The notes under the pieces were generated by a model. It had not been told where the DNA came from. It did not search any database and was given only the letters and a program-made list of their open reading frames with translations. Below are positions 33,020-40,777 of a stretch of DNA of 64,000 nucleotides, one piece after another; positions within the stretch are counted from its first letter, which is position 1; the number at the start of each line of letters is the position of its first letter. The stretch spans positions 62,001 through 126,000 of the forward strand of contig CAWGUF010000019.1 of assembly GCA_963825625.1 (NCBI GenBank). The letters are read 5' to 3'. Source of the DNA: CAMDPA01 sp963825625. Lineage in GTDB: Bacteria; Pseudomonadota; Alphaproteobacteria; Rhizobiales; Hyphomicrobiaceae. The position numbers and the translations under genes were made by a program.

Positions 33020-34060
33020 CTACTCGGCCGCCGCCCGCATCTCCTCCTGCTCCTTGCGGATCAGGCGTTCGATGATGCCGCGCGCTGCGATGCCTCCGGC
33101 ATCCTGCCCGAAGTTCACGATCGGGCCAGGATTGCGCGAGATGTTCTGTTGCTGCAGGTTGATGATCTCGAGATCCTCGTTGAAGGCGGTGCGCACCTGC
33201 TGGCGGATCAGGTCGCCGACCCAGCCCTGATCAAGCTTGAAATTGTACGCGTGCGCCCAGAATTGATGTGTCGAAGTCTCGGTCTCAGGCGTGATGGCGT
33301 TGAGGTTCATCATGTTGACGCCCTTGGAGCGGTCGCCCTCGCGCGCGCCGGTTCCAACCGGAGCCGAGCCGACGTCCAAGCGGACGAATGCCGGCGGCGT
33401 GAATGTCGTGATCTGCCAGCGGTCGACGTTCGCGCCATCGGGGAAACCGCCCATCCGTTGATGGAAAGGTGCCGGCTGGCTGTCCATCAACCAGCGCGTG
33501 ACGCGGATGAAATTGTCGCCACGCTCGAACTTCACCTCCGAGCCGGCAAAACCATCGGTGCCGAGCGTCGTCGGATGGATGAAGGTCAGGTGCGTTGTAT
33601 CGAGCAGGTTCTCGACCAGCAGCTCATAGCCGCCGTCGAGATGAAGCAACTCGCCGGCAAACCGCCAGCCCGGGTCATCCATCCAGTGGAAGTCCTCGAT
33701 CAGCGAGGGATCCGCCTTGGCAGGGTCGCCCATCCAAATCCAGATCCAATGGTACTTCTCGACCACGGGATAGCTGCGGATTTGAGCGCCCGCGGGCATC
33801 TCCGCCTGACTGGCGATACCGACGGCTTTGCCCGTCCCGTCAAAGCGCAGCCCATGATAGGGGCACTGAATGATATTGCCGATCACCTTGCCCTTCGACA
33901 GCGGCGCCTGGCGATGGCAGCAGCGGTCCTCCAGCGCAACCGGCATGCCATCCTCACGGCGATAGAACACCACCGGCTCGTTGAGAAGCAGCCGCCGCAT
34001 CGGCATGCGGCCGACCTCGTGATCCCAGGCCCCGACGTACCAGGCGTTTCGAACGAACAT
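33020..34060 (-). CDS. Rieske non-haem iron aromatic ring-hydroxylating/O-demethylating oxygenase (VanA-like)
   Basis: Large-subunit oxygenase of 346 residues, most like vanillate O-demethylase and other single-component-terminal oxygenases. The Rieske 2Fe-2S ligands are Cys47-x-His49 (CCHRQAPLSKG) and Cys66-x2-His69 (CPYHGLRFDGTG). The mononuclear iron site lies in LLDTTHLTFIHPTTLG. The start MFVRNAWYVGAWDHEV is typical, and GGAGG precedes ATG 34060. No reductase (VanB-like) gene is adjacent, so electron supply must come from elsewhere. The substrate is likely a methoxylated or otherwise substituted aromatic, by family only. Confidence 0.9.
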   Translation of the reverse strand: MFVRNAWYVGAWDHEVGRMPMRRLLLNEPVVFYRREDGMPVALEDRCCHRQAPLSKGKVIGNIIQCPYHGLRFDGTGKAVGIASQAEMPAGAQIRSYPVVEKYHWIWIWMGDPAKADPSLIEDFHWMDDPGWRFAGELLHLDGGYELLVENLLDTTHLTFIHPTTLGTDGFAGSEVKFERGDNFIRVTRWLMDSQPAPFHQRMGGFPDGANVDRWQITTFTPPAFVRLDVGSAPVGTGAREGDRSKGVNMMNLNAITPETETSTHQFWAHAYNFKLDQGWVGDLIRQQVRTAFNEDLEIINLQQQNISRNPGPIVNFGQDAGGIAARGIIERLIRKEQEEMRAAAE

Positions 34061-34230
34061 AGGCGTCCTCCGTATCGTGAATGGCGAACTCAGCGATGGA
34101 ATGCCAGCATACGGTTCTCGCGCGCCTGCGCCAGTCCGCATCGAGTATCATTCCCGCAGCAAACACCACGGATATGCGCCTGCGCAAGCCCCCCAACGTG
34201 CGGGAAACGGTCCGGTTTGCCGCAACGGCC

Positions 34231-35319
34231 TCAGCGCCGCTGCAGCGCCCGGTGCCTCAGCAGATGGTCTGCCAGCACGATGGCCATCATCGCTTCGCCC
34301 ACCGGCACCGCGCGGATCCCCACGCACGGGTCATGCCGTCCCTTGGTGGCGATTTCGGTCTCGTTGCCGTGCCGGTCGATGGTGCGGCGCGGCGTCAGGA
34401 TCGAGGATGTCGGCTTGACCGCGAAGCGGACCACGACCTGCTGACCGGTCGAGATGCCGCCGAGGATTCCGCCTGCATTGTTGGACAGATAAGACGGCTT
34501 GCCGTCGGCTCCCATGCGGATCTCGTCCGCGTTGTCCTCGCCCGACAGCTCGGCAGCCGCGAACCCTGCCCCGATCTCCACGCCCTTGACCGCATTGATG
34601 CTCATCATGGCCGCGGCGAGGTCCTGATCGAGCTTGCCGTAGAGCGGGGCGCCCAGCCCAGCTGGTACGCCATCCGCGATCACCTCGATCACGGCGCCTG
34701 CAGAGGAGCCCGACTTGCGGCGATCATCGAGAAACCCAGCCCAGGCTTGCACGCAGTCTTTGTCCGGACAGAAGAAGGGGTTCTCATCGACCTGCTTCCA
34801 GTCCCACCGGCTGCGATCGATCTTCAGGCTGCCGACCTGCACCATGGCGCCGCGAATGCTGATACCCTCCAGCAGCTTACGCGCCACGCCGCCAGCGGCA
34901 ACCCGCATGGCCGTCTCCCGCGCCGACGAGCGGCCGCCACCGCGGTAATCCCGAATTCCGTACTTCTGCCAGTATGTGATGTCCGCGTGGCCGGGCCGGA
35001 ACTTGTCCTTGATCTCGCCGTAGTCTTTCGAGCGCTGGTCGATGTTCTCGATCTGCAGCGCGATCGGCGTGCCGGTCGTCACCTGGCGGCCGGTTTCGTC
35101 GCTGAATACGCCTGACAGGATGCGGACCTGATCTGGCTCCTGGCGCTGGGTCGTGAAGCGCGACTGGCCGGGCCGGCGCTTGTCGAGAAAGGTCTGCAAA
35201 TCCGCTTCGCAAAGCGCGATGCCGGCCGGACAACCATCTACCACGCAGCCGATTGCCGGACCGTGGCTCTCCCCCCACGTCGTGACGCGGAACATATGAC
35301 CGAACGAATTGTAGGACAT
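34231..35319 (-). CDS. aroC: Chorismate synthase
   Basis: Last enzyme of the shikimate pathway, converting EPSP to chorismate with reduced FMN. Diagnostic sequences are SFGHMFRVTTWGESHGPAIG at the N-terminus, then RPGQSRFTTQRQEPDQV, FRPGHADITYWQKYG, RGGGRSSARETAMRVAAGGVA and GGILGGISTGQ. The length of 362 residues is normal and the gene is intact. The ATG at 35319 has GGCGGAT upstream. It is transcribed alone toward the Rieske gene, 170 bases away. Confidence 0.97.
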   Translation of the reverse strand: MSYNSFGHMFRVTTWGESHGPAIGCVVDGCPAGIALCEADLQTFLDKRRPGQSRFTTQRQEPDQVRILSGVFSDETGRQVTTGTPIALQIENIDQRSKDYGEIKDKFRPGHADITYWQKYGIRDYRGGGRSSARETAMRVAAGGVARKLLEGISIRGAMVQVGSLKIDRSRWDWKQVDENPFFCPDKDCVQAWAGFLDDRRKSGSSAGAVIEVIADGVPAGLGAPLYGKLDQDLAAAMMSINAVKGVEIGAGFAAAELSGEDNADEIRMGADGKPSYLSNNAGGILGGISTGQQVVVRFAVKPTSSILTPRRTIDRHGNETEIATKGRHDPCVGIRAVPVGEAMMAIVLADHLLRHRALQRR

Positions 35320-35556
35320 GACAAGATCCGCCGTCTGGCATTGTAGCTTTGCGCACGCTCCCGGCCTGGCTGTTGTTGCCTACCGCGATGACCGGGCACC
35401 ATAAGTTAGCCATCCGTCGCTCGGCAAGCCGCTGCAGATCCCTGCAGGCTTGCCCCCGACAGTAACCCAGCGGCCACCACTTGCGGCAGAAAAACACCTG
35501 TACGTGCCGATGGTCAGTGCCGCGCCGCATTGCCGGGGTGACAAGCTGGAGCGACT

Positions 35557-35784
35557 ATGGCTATCACTGGCATGCTGCCGCTGATTCTGGCGACGGCCCG
35601 TTTCGTGTGCAACCTCATCAACGAGCGCATGAGCGGTATCCACAACCGATGTTCGGTGTGTGGCGTCGGTATGACCTTGGTGATCGAGCATCTGCTGCGA
35701 ACGCCAGGGCTGCCATGGACGTATGCAAATGACGTCCTGTTACATCAGCGTCTTAAATATCACAGTCCCTGTCGTGGACGATGA
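35557..35784 (+). CDS. Possible small hypothetical protein
   Basis: A 75-codon frame starting ATGGCTATCACTGGC with GGAG six bases upstream, a hydrophobic beginning (MLPLILATARFV) and a two-cysteine knuckle (NRCSVCGVGMTLVIEH). The last 35 residues look random. It is the only frame upstream of the plus-strand terminator at 35908 that has a ribosome-binding site. It may be a remnant, and I would not rely on it. Confidence 0.25.
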   Translation: MAITGMLPLILATARFVCNLINERMSGIHNRCSVCGVGMTLVIEHLLRTPGLPWTYANDVLLHQRLKYHSPCRGR

Positions 35785-35907
35785 TGGCACCGGCCATTCC
35801 TTCGGGAAACCGGTAGCCGGATTATGTCCAAACCAAGGGACTACCGGTCTTGCGGAAGCTGCGGATTGAGCACTCGCGTCTTCCTTTGGTCGGAAACTGC
35901 CAAACTT

Positions 35908-35947
35908 GAGGAGCTGAAGCGGCCGCTGCTTCGGCTCCTCTTTATTT
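35908..35947 (+). terminator. Intrinsic terminator
   Basis: Stem gaggagc-t-gaagc pairs with gcttc-g-gctcctc around the loop ggccgct and is followed directly by tttattt. This is a textbook rho-independent terminator, although no confident gene lies upstream. Confidence 0.75.
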
Positions 35948-36128
35948 GGAGCGACGGAACGTATTCGCTTAGTTCGTGTCCGAATCGCATCACATGCGAA
36001 CGAAGTGCATGCCAACTTATGCTCTCGCCGACTCCCAGGGTGACAAGCTGCGAGACCCCACATAGGAATTTGCCTGGGTGGGAGAACCCGCTCTCCAGAG
36101 GCCAACTTATAAAATTGGGAGTCAGAAG

Positions 36129-36320
36129 ATGCGGAAGATTGCACTTGCGTTCGTAGCTGCGGCCTTCGCCGTGGCCACCGTTGGCGTCCCCGTCGACAAT
36201 GTCGCTCACGCCGCCGCCCATGCGAAGAAGAAGAAAAAGGCAAAGGCCGGCGCGTGCGGCACCTACATGTATTACGACAAGAAGACTCGCAAGTGCGCTG
36301 ACGCTCGCAAGAAGCGGTAG
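36129..36320 (+). CDS. Small secreted lysine-rich protein (paralogue 1)
   Basis: Protein of 63 residues: a signal peptide (MRKIALAFVAAAFAVATVG, cleavage likely at AHA near residue 30), a poly-lysine stretch (AKKKKKAKAG), and the C-terminal motif CGTYMYYDKKTRKCADARKK with two cysteines. GGGAG lies eight bases before the ATG. A paralogue with the same plan follows at 36544. The mature peptide is about 30 residues and strongly basic. It may be a cationic envelope or DNA/cell-wall-binding peptide, but function is unknown. A hairpin terminator follows 30 bases after the stop. Confidence 0.75.
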   Translation: MRKIALAFVAAAFAVATVGVPVDNVAHAAAHAKKKKKAKAGACGTYMYYDKKTRKCADARKKR

Positions 36321-36349
36321 CACTAACTGATTGCCCATCGGATTGATTG

Positions 36350-36381
36350 CAACGGCCGCGGTCTCCTGACTGCGGCCGTTG
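36350..36381 (+). terminator. Hairpin terminator
   Basis: A perfect ten-base stem caacggccgc/gcggccgttg with a 12-base loop sits 29 bases after the first small secreted-protein gene. The T-tract is weak, so it may act as a 3'-end stabiliser rather than a full terminator. Confidence 0.6.
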
Positions 36382-36543
36382 CTCGTCTGGTGTTGCGTAG
36401 TTCCACCGAGCGCTACCGAAAGCGAAGAGACGGAGTTGAATTGCGGAGACAACTTCCTGAGGTGAATCTACAGTGTCGGGCCGGTTGCTATCGAGAGCCG
36501 GGGGAAACACCCAGAGCATGACATCCAGTTCAGGAGAAAAACA

Positions 36544-36798
36544 ATGAAGAAGCTTGCATTGCTGCTGCTCGCCGCATTCTTCGCCACTGCCACCGCGATG
36601 GTACCGTTCGTCGCGTCGACGACGCCCGCTGGTGCCGCGGCTCACGCCAAGAAGAAGCCCGCAGCCAAGAAGAAAGCTACCAAGAAGAAAGCCGTGAAGC
36701 GTTCCGCCAAGCGGTCGCGTGTAGCTGCGGCCAAGTCCTGTGGCACGTTCAAGTACCGCAAGGGTGCCAAGTGCATGGACGCTCGGAACAAGAAGTAA
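36544..36798 (+). CDS. Small secreted lysine-rich protein (paralogue 2)
   Basis: Protein of 84 residues: signal peptide MKKLALLLLAAFFATATAMV, then a histone-H1-like repeat of KK-A units (AKKKPAAKKKATKKKAVKR), then SCGTFKYRKGAKCMDARNKK, the same two-cysteine C-terminus as the gene at 36129. The ATG is preceded by AGGAGAAAAACA, an excellent ribosome-binding site. The low-complexity lysine part is longer than in the first copy. Tandem duplication with divergence is evident. Function unknown. Confidence 0.78.
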   Translation: MKKLALLLLAAFFATATAMVPFVASTTPAGAAAHAKKKPAAKKKATKKKAVKRSAKRSRVAAAKSCGTFKYRKGAKCMDARNKK

Positions 36799-36830
36799 GT
36801 CTCTTCGCAATTCCTCAGTGCATCGGCGGT

Positions 36831-36864
36831 CGGCGGCGGTTCAGTCCCGGCCGCTTTGCTTTTG
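36831..36864 (+). terminator. Possible terminator
   Basis: gcggc...gccgc stem with a ten- to twelve-base loop followed by tttgctttt, 33 bases after the second small secreted-protein gene and just before the 3' end of the convergent HupE-like gene. Confidence 0.45.
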
Positions 36865-36877
36865 TACGGCTCGGTCC

Positions 36878-38020
36878 TTATGCGAAAAAGATGCGCTCAA
36901 CGGTCCAGAACGCACCGACCAGCGCAATGGCCACCGACGCCGGGATCGCGATGCGCTGCCGGTACCAGCTCGCCTTGCCAAACCATAGAGAGGTCAACAC
37001 GAAAGCGGCGGCGATGACGGCCAGCTGACCGAGTTCGACGCCGATGTTGAACCCAACGAGGCCTATGACGAAGTTGTCGCGCTCAAGACCGATTTCGCGA
37101 AGAACGCCGGCAAATCCCAGGCCGTGCAGCAGGCCGAAGGCGAACACCACAACGGGACGCCAGGCTGTCAGTTTTGACGTCATGATGTTCTCGACAGCCA
37201 CGTAGACAATCGAGGCTGCAATCAGTGGCTCCACGATAGCTGGTGAAACGCTGAAGACGCCATATAAGCCCAGTCCCAGGGTGATCGTGTGCGCAATCGT
37301 AAAGCTCGTGACTTGTGCCAGGAGCGGTCTGAAGTGGGTGCTCAGAAAGAACAGTCCCAGCACGAACAGGATATGATCCAGCCCCTCCGGGACGATATGA
37401 ATGAAGCCGTGCTGGATGTAGGCGCCAAACACGGCTGAAGCTGACTGCGCAGGCGCACCCGAGATTGGAACCGGACCGCTTGGGCGACCGTCATTCAACC
37501 AGTTGGCAACCAGCTCTTGGCTTCCGGTCTGCTTGACGCGCAGCACACTGGACCCAAACCGTGCCGAATACGTCCAGCCGAAGGATTTTGCCGAGGCTGG
37601 AAACTGCCCCTCGAGCCGGACCTTCGAGATGCGGGCAACGCCAGTATTGCCGACTGGCGGTACGGTTATCGCAGCGATGCGGGGGTGCACGCGCTGACCG
37701 TCGAACGAGATGCTGATGCCTTCCAGCCAGCGCGCACTAAAGGCCTGGAATCGATCGCGTAGCGTGTCCGGCGACAGTCTACGCAACGTATCGTACTGGG
37801 CCGCTTCGGGAGACTGGTCTGTGTCGCTGTGCTGCGGACCGATACCCGCCAGCAGCGCCTCGAGATTCGCACTGATGTCGACCGCATAGCGGCCGCCAGG
37901 CTCGAAATGGGCCGTCGCGATCAGCGGGCGTACCTCGTGCGCCGCAGCGCGCTGCCCCGCAAGCATGAGCAGCACGGCCAGCAACAGCTGCCAAAGCCGC
38001 ATGCGGTCACGAGCAGGCAT
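36878..38020 (-). CDS. HupE/UreJ-2 family membrane protein
   Basis: Protein of 380 residues with a signal peptide, a periplasmic domain of about 170 residues starting at AHEVRPLIATAHFEPGG, and a C-terminal membrane part with about six helices. The latter begins with the family motif FIHIVPEGLDHILFVLGLFFL followed by SFTIAHTITLGLG and FGLLHGLGFAGVL, where conserved histidines could carry metal ions. Relatives are linked to nickel or other metal transport, but this subgroup is uncharacterised. ATG 38020 is supported by GGGGAGAGGG upstream. It is divergent from the DUF4198 gene, 128 bases away, and probably shares its regulation. Confidence 0.83.
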   Translation of the reverse strand: MPARDRMRLWQLLLAVLLMLAGQRAAAHEVRPLIATAHFEPGGRYAVDISANLEALLAGIGPQHSDTDQSPEAAQYDTLRRLSPDTLRDRFQAFSARWLEGISISFDGQRVHPRIAAITVPPVGNTGVARISKVRLEGQFPASAKSFGWTYSARFGSSVLRVKQTGSQELVANWLNDGRPSGPVPISGAPAQSASAVFGAYIQHGFIHIVPEGLDHILFVLGLFFLSTHFRPLLAQVTSFTIAHTITLGLGLYGVFSVSPAIVEPLIAASIVYVAVENIMTSKLTAWRPVVVFAFGLLHGLGFAGVLREIGLERDNFVIGLVGFNIGVELGQLAVIAAAFVLTSLWFGKASWYRQRIAIPASVAIALVGAFWTVERIFFA

Positions 38021-38148
38021 CTCAAACCCTCTCCCCGAACGCTGATCTGGCAACTCGTTGATCATTCGGGTCCGTCTGCTAAGACCATAAGGTGGCATGA
38101 CGCGCCAGAAATTTTTCCGCTTCACGTGCCAGAGCAGGAACGTCAGAC

Positions 38149-38967
38149 ATGGTGGCCGCATTCTCATCGACATGGCTCTGCAGCGCCAGGGCAGCTCTGT
38201 TGGCAACGATCATGCTGCCGTCGGTGTCCGCGACAGCACATGAATTCTGGCTGGAGCCCGTTGTCTTCATGCCCGCGACGGGCCAGAGCGTGCCGGTCGT
38301 ACATCGCATCGGCCAGAATTTCGTCGGGGACTCGTTCCCGTATGTCCGCGCCTGGCACAAGCGCTACAGCCTGATTGATGGCCGTGGTGAGCGAGCCGTA
38401 AAGGGCGTGGAGGGGGATGATCCGGCAGTCGAGCTCAAATTCCGGCGCCCCGGGTTGGCCATTCTCGCCTATCACAGCACGCCTGATGAATTGGTGTTCG
38501 AGACAATGGAGAAATTCCGGGCCTATCTTGCCGATGAAGGTTTGGATCGGTTCGCGGATAGACATCGCCGGGCAGGCAAGCCTGAGAAGAACATCAAGGA
38601 AGTGTATTCCAGATGCGCCAAGACCCTGATCAGAGTGGGCAGCGGCACGGGTAACGATCGGGCGGTTGGACTTCCGCTGGAGCTTGTCGCCGAAAAGAGC
38701 CCCTATGCTTTGGGGCCCGATAACGTCCTGCCTGTCCGGCTATTGTTCAACGGTAGGCCGCTTGCCGGCGCCACAATAAAGGTGTTCCAGACCGACGTGC
38801 CCAAAACCCACCGCCGTCTGGTCACCGATTCCGATGGTCGTGCACGTATCTCCCTGCCGACCAAGGATCGCTACTTGCTCAACGCTGTGCACATGCACGA
38901 GCCTCCGCCGGGGGCGAAAGCCGACTGGACCAGTTTGTGGGCGTCTTTGACGTTTCTCCGGCCGTAG
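38149..38967 (+). CDS. DUF4198 domain periplasmic protein
   Basis: Exported protein of 272 residues. The signal peptide likely ends at SVSATA, leaving HEFWLEPVVF at the mature N-terminus. The rest is a beta-rich DUF4198 domain (VGDSFPYVRAW, LRPGLAILAYHS-like strands) ending in a carboxypeptidase-regulatory-like fold (VRLLFNGRPLAGATIKVFQ, TDSDGRARI). DUF4198 proteins are related to the NikM-type partners of nickel and cobalt uptake. The N-terminal histidine and the divergent HupE-like neighbour make metal handling a reasonable inference. It is convergent with fabI, seven bases apart. Confidence 0.85.
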   Translation: MVAAFSSTWLCSARAALLATIMLPSVSATAHEFWLEPVVFMPATGQSVPVVHRIGQNFVGDSFPYVRAWHKRYSLIDGRGERAVKGVEGDDPAVELKFRRPGLAILAYHSTPDELVFETMEKFRAYLADEGLDRFADRHRRAGKPEKNIKEVYSRCAKTLIRVGSGTGNDRAVGLPLELVAEKSPYALGPDNVLPVRLLFNGRPLAGATIKVFQTDVPKTHRRLVTDSDGRARISLPTKDRYLLNAVHMHEPPPGAKADWTSLWASLTFLRP

Positions 38968-38974
38968 CCCGGCT

Positions 38975-39823
38975 CTAATCTTCAGTCTTGATCACGGAGA
39001 TGTCCGGCGCGTCCTCGTTCTTCATGCCCTGCACGTGATAGCCCGCGTCGACATGGTGTACCTCCCCGGTCACGCCGCGTGCCAGATCCGAAAGGAGGTA
39101 GAGGCCGGCTGCTCCGACTTCCTCGATGCTGACCGTACGCCGCAGCGCCGAATTGTACTCGTTCCACTTCAGTATGTAGCGGAAGTCGGCGATACCGGAG
39201 GCGGCCAGCGTCTTGATCGGTCCAGCGGAGATCGCATTGACGCGGATGGCACCGCGTCCCAGGTCGGCGGCCAGATAACGCACGCTGGCCTCCAGGGCCG
39301 CCTTGGCCACACCCATCACGTTGTAATGGGGCATGACCTTTTCTGCGCCGTAATAGGTGAGCGTGACGATCGAGCCGCCCGCTGTCATCAACGGCTCTGC
39401 CCGCCGCGCAAGTGCGGTCAGCGAATAGCACGAGATCAGCATTGTCTGGGTGAAGTTCTTCTCCGAAGTATCGACGTAGCGGCCGTCGAGCTCGTTCTTG
39501 TCGGAGAAAGCAATCGCATGCACCAGAAAGTCGAGCCGACCCCAGTCGCGCTTGAGCGTGTCGAATACGGCGTCCATCGATGCGGCGTCGGTGACGTCGC
39601 ACGACAGCACTTGCTGGGATCCAAGCTCGGTGGCCAGCGGCACAACACGCTTCTTGAGTGCTTCGCCCTGGTAGGTCAGAGCCACCTCGGCGCCTTGAGC
39701 AGCAACGGCCTTTGCAATGCCCCAGGCGATCGAACGGTTGTTGGCCACGCCCATGATGAGGCCGCGCTTGCCCGCCATGAGCGTTCCCGATGGAACACCG
39801 TTACCAGCCTCTGTTGCACTCAT
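38975..39823 (-). CDS. fabI: Enoyl-[acyl-carrier-protein] reductase (NADH)
   Basis: Reduces trans-2-enoyl-ACP in the last step of each fatty-acid elongation cycle; the target of triclosan-type inhibitors. GLIMGVANNRSIAWGIAKA is the signature cofactor loop. The catalytic Tyr-x6-Lys is present in MPHYNVMGVAK, and ISAGPIKTLAASGI is the substrate loop. The length of 282 residues is normal. ATG 39823 is chosen; a GTG at 39832 is also in frame. Alphaproteobacteria often carry two fabI copies, so this need not be the only one. Confidence 0.96.
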   Translation of the reverse strand: MSATEAGNGVPSGTLMAGKRGLIMGVANNRSIAWGIAKAVAAQGAEVALTYQGEALKKRVVPLATELGSQQVLSCDVTDAASMDAVFDTLKRDWGRLDFLVHAIAFSDKNELDGRYVDTSEKNFTQTMLISCYSLTALARRAEPLMTAGGSIVTLTYYGAEKVMPHYNVMGVAKAALEASVRYLAADLGRGAIRVNAISAGPIKTLAASGIADFRYILKWNEYNSALRRTVSIEEVGAAGLYLLSDLARGVTGEVHHVDAGYHVQGMKNEDAPDISVIKTED

Positions 39824-40099
39824 GGGTACCACACCCCCGGATCGATGGAGAATTATGCCGGCATCCTACACCAAAGCCAGTTCCGGTCCAGTCTGCAGCG
39901 ACGCACGGTAGGCCCTGTATGGCGGCCCTGTGTGGATACTGTGTCAACGCCAATGGCCATGGCCAACGGCCCTTCATCACGTACTGTTGCAGTTGCCTAC
40001 TGCGCCGGGCCGATGCACTGTTGCCGCCGGGCGGTAGCAGGCCTGCACCCGCAGGCAATCCCGGCCCCGTATCGCTTCACGAACAACCAGGACCCGAAC

Positions 40100-40714
40100 A
40101 TGGTCAAGCTCTACTACGCTCCCGGCGCCTGCTCTCTGTCTCCGCATATCGTCTTGCGCGAGACCGGGACCCCGTTCTCGATGGTCAAAACCGATCTTGC
40201 CGCCAAGAAAACGGAAGACGGCGGCGATTTCTTCCAAAAGAACCCTGGCGGCTACGTGCCGGCACTTGAAACCGATGACGGCGCGATCGTCACGGAAGGT
40301 CCCGTCATCGTCACCTGGATCGCGGACAATGCCGGCAAGCTTGCCCCCGCCTATGGCACGGCGGATCGCTACAAGATGATGTCGTGGCTAAACTTCATCA
40401 CCTCCGAGCTGCACAAGGGCTTCTCGCCGCTTTTCAACGCGAAGGTCCAGGATGAGTCGAAGGCGGTGTTGAAGGATAGGCTGAAGCTGCGCCTTGGCGT
40501 GGTCGACAAGCATCTGGCCGCAAACGACTACCTGCTCGGCAAGGACTTCTCTGTTGCCGACGCTTATCTGTTCACCGTGCTCAACTGGTGCGGCAGACCG
40601 ACGGTCGCCATAGACCTGTCGAAGGAGTATCCGAGCCTGGCGAAGTTCCACGCCCGCGTCGCGGCGCGGCCCGCGGTGCAAGAAGCGATGAAGGCTGAAG
40701 GCCTGCTCGGTTGA
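40100..40714 (+). CDS. Glutathione S-transferase
   Basis: Cytosolic bacterial GST of 204 residues, beta-class-like. The thioredoxin-like N-domain starts MVKLYYAPGACSLSPHIVLRE with the catalytic Cys/Ser region. NPGGYVPALETDDGAIVTEG carries the cis-proline and the glutathione gamma-glutamyl-binding residues. The helical C-domain has DYLLGKDFSVADAYLF, the N-capping box. The reading frame continues upstream, but ATG 40100 begins exactly at the domain. A detoxification role is assumed from the family; no partner gene is linked. Confidence 0.93.
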   Translation: MVKLYYAPGACSLSPHIVLRETGTPFSMVKTDLAAKKTEDGGDFFQKNPGGYVPALETDDGAIVTEGPVIVTWIADNAGKLAPAYGTADRYKMMSWLNFITSELHKGFSPLFNAKVQDESKAVLKDRLKLRLGVVDKHLAANDYLLGKDFSVADAYLFTVLNWCGRPTVAIDLSKEYPSLAKFHARVAARPAVQEAMKAEGLLG

Positions 40715-40740
40715 TCGGACGGGGGGCTTGGCCACTGCGG

Positions 40741-40760
40741 TCTGCCCCCCCCCCTTTTTG
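40741..40760. repeat. Homopolymer tract C10/T5
   Basis: An uninterrupted run of about ten C followed by five T lies between the GST and epimerase genes. It is slippage-prone and may be of uncertain length in the assembly. Confidence 0.7.
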
Positions 40761-40777
40761 CCGCCGCCGCCATCGGC

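Larger units (their letters stand above)
35320..36128. other. Gene-poor stretch with terminator and inverted repeats
   Basis: About 800 bases upstream of aroC with no convincing gene. It contains a strong intrinsic terminator on the plus strand (35908-35947) and an inverted repeat ccggtag...ctaccgg (35810-35816 with 35842-35848). A possible 75-codon frame at 35557-35784 has GGAG before its ATG and a CSVCG motif, but its end is uncharacteristic. The terminator implies some plus-strand transcript ends here, perhaps a small RNA or a small-gene remnant. The part after 35950 should carry the promoter of the small secreted-protein gene at 36129. Confidence 0.5.

Noticed and set aside
33149..34444. 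431-codon plus-strand frame opposite the Rieske gene and aroC end
   Set aside because: It overlaps two well-supported genes and has no motif.
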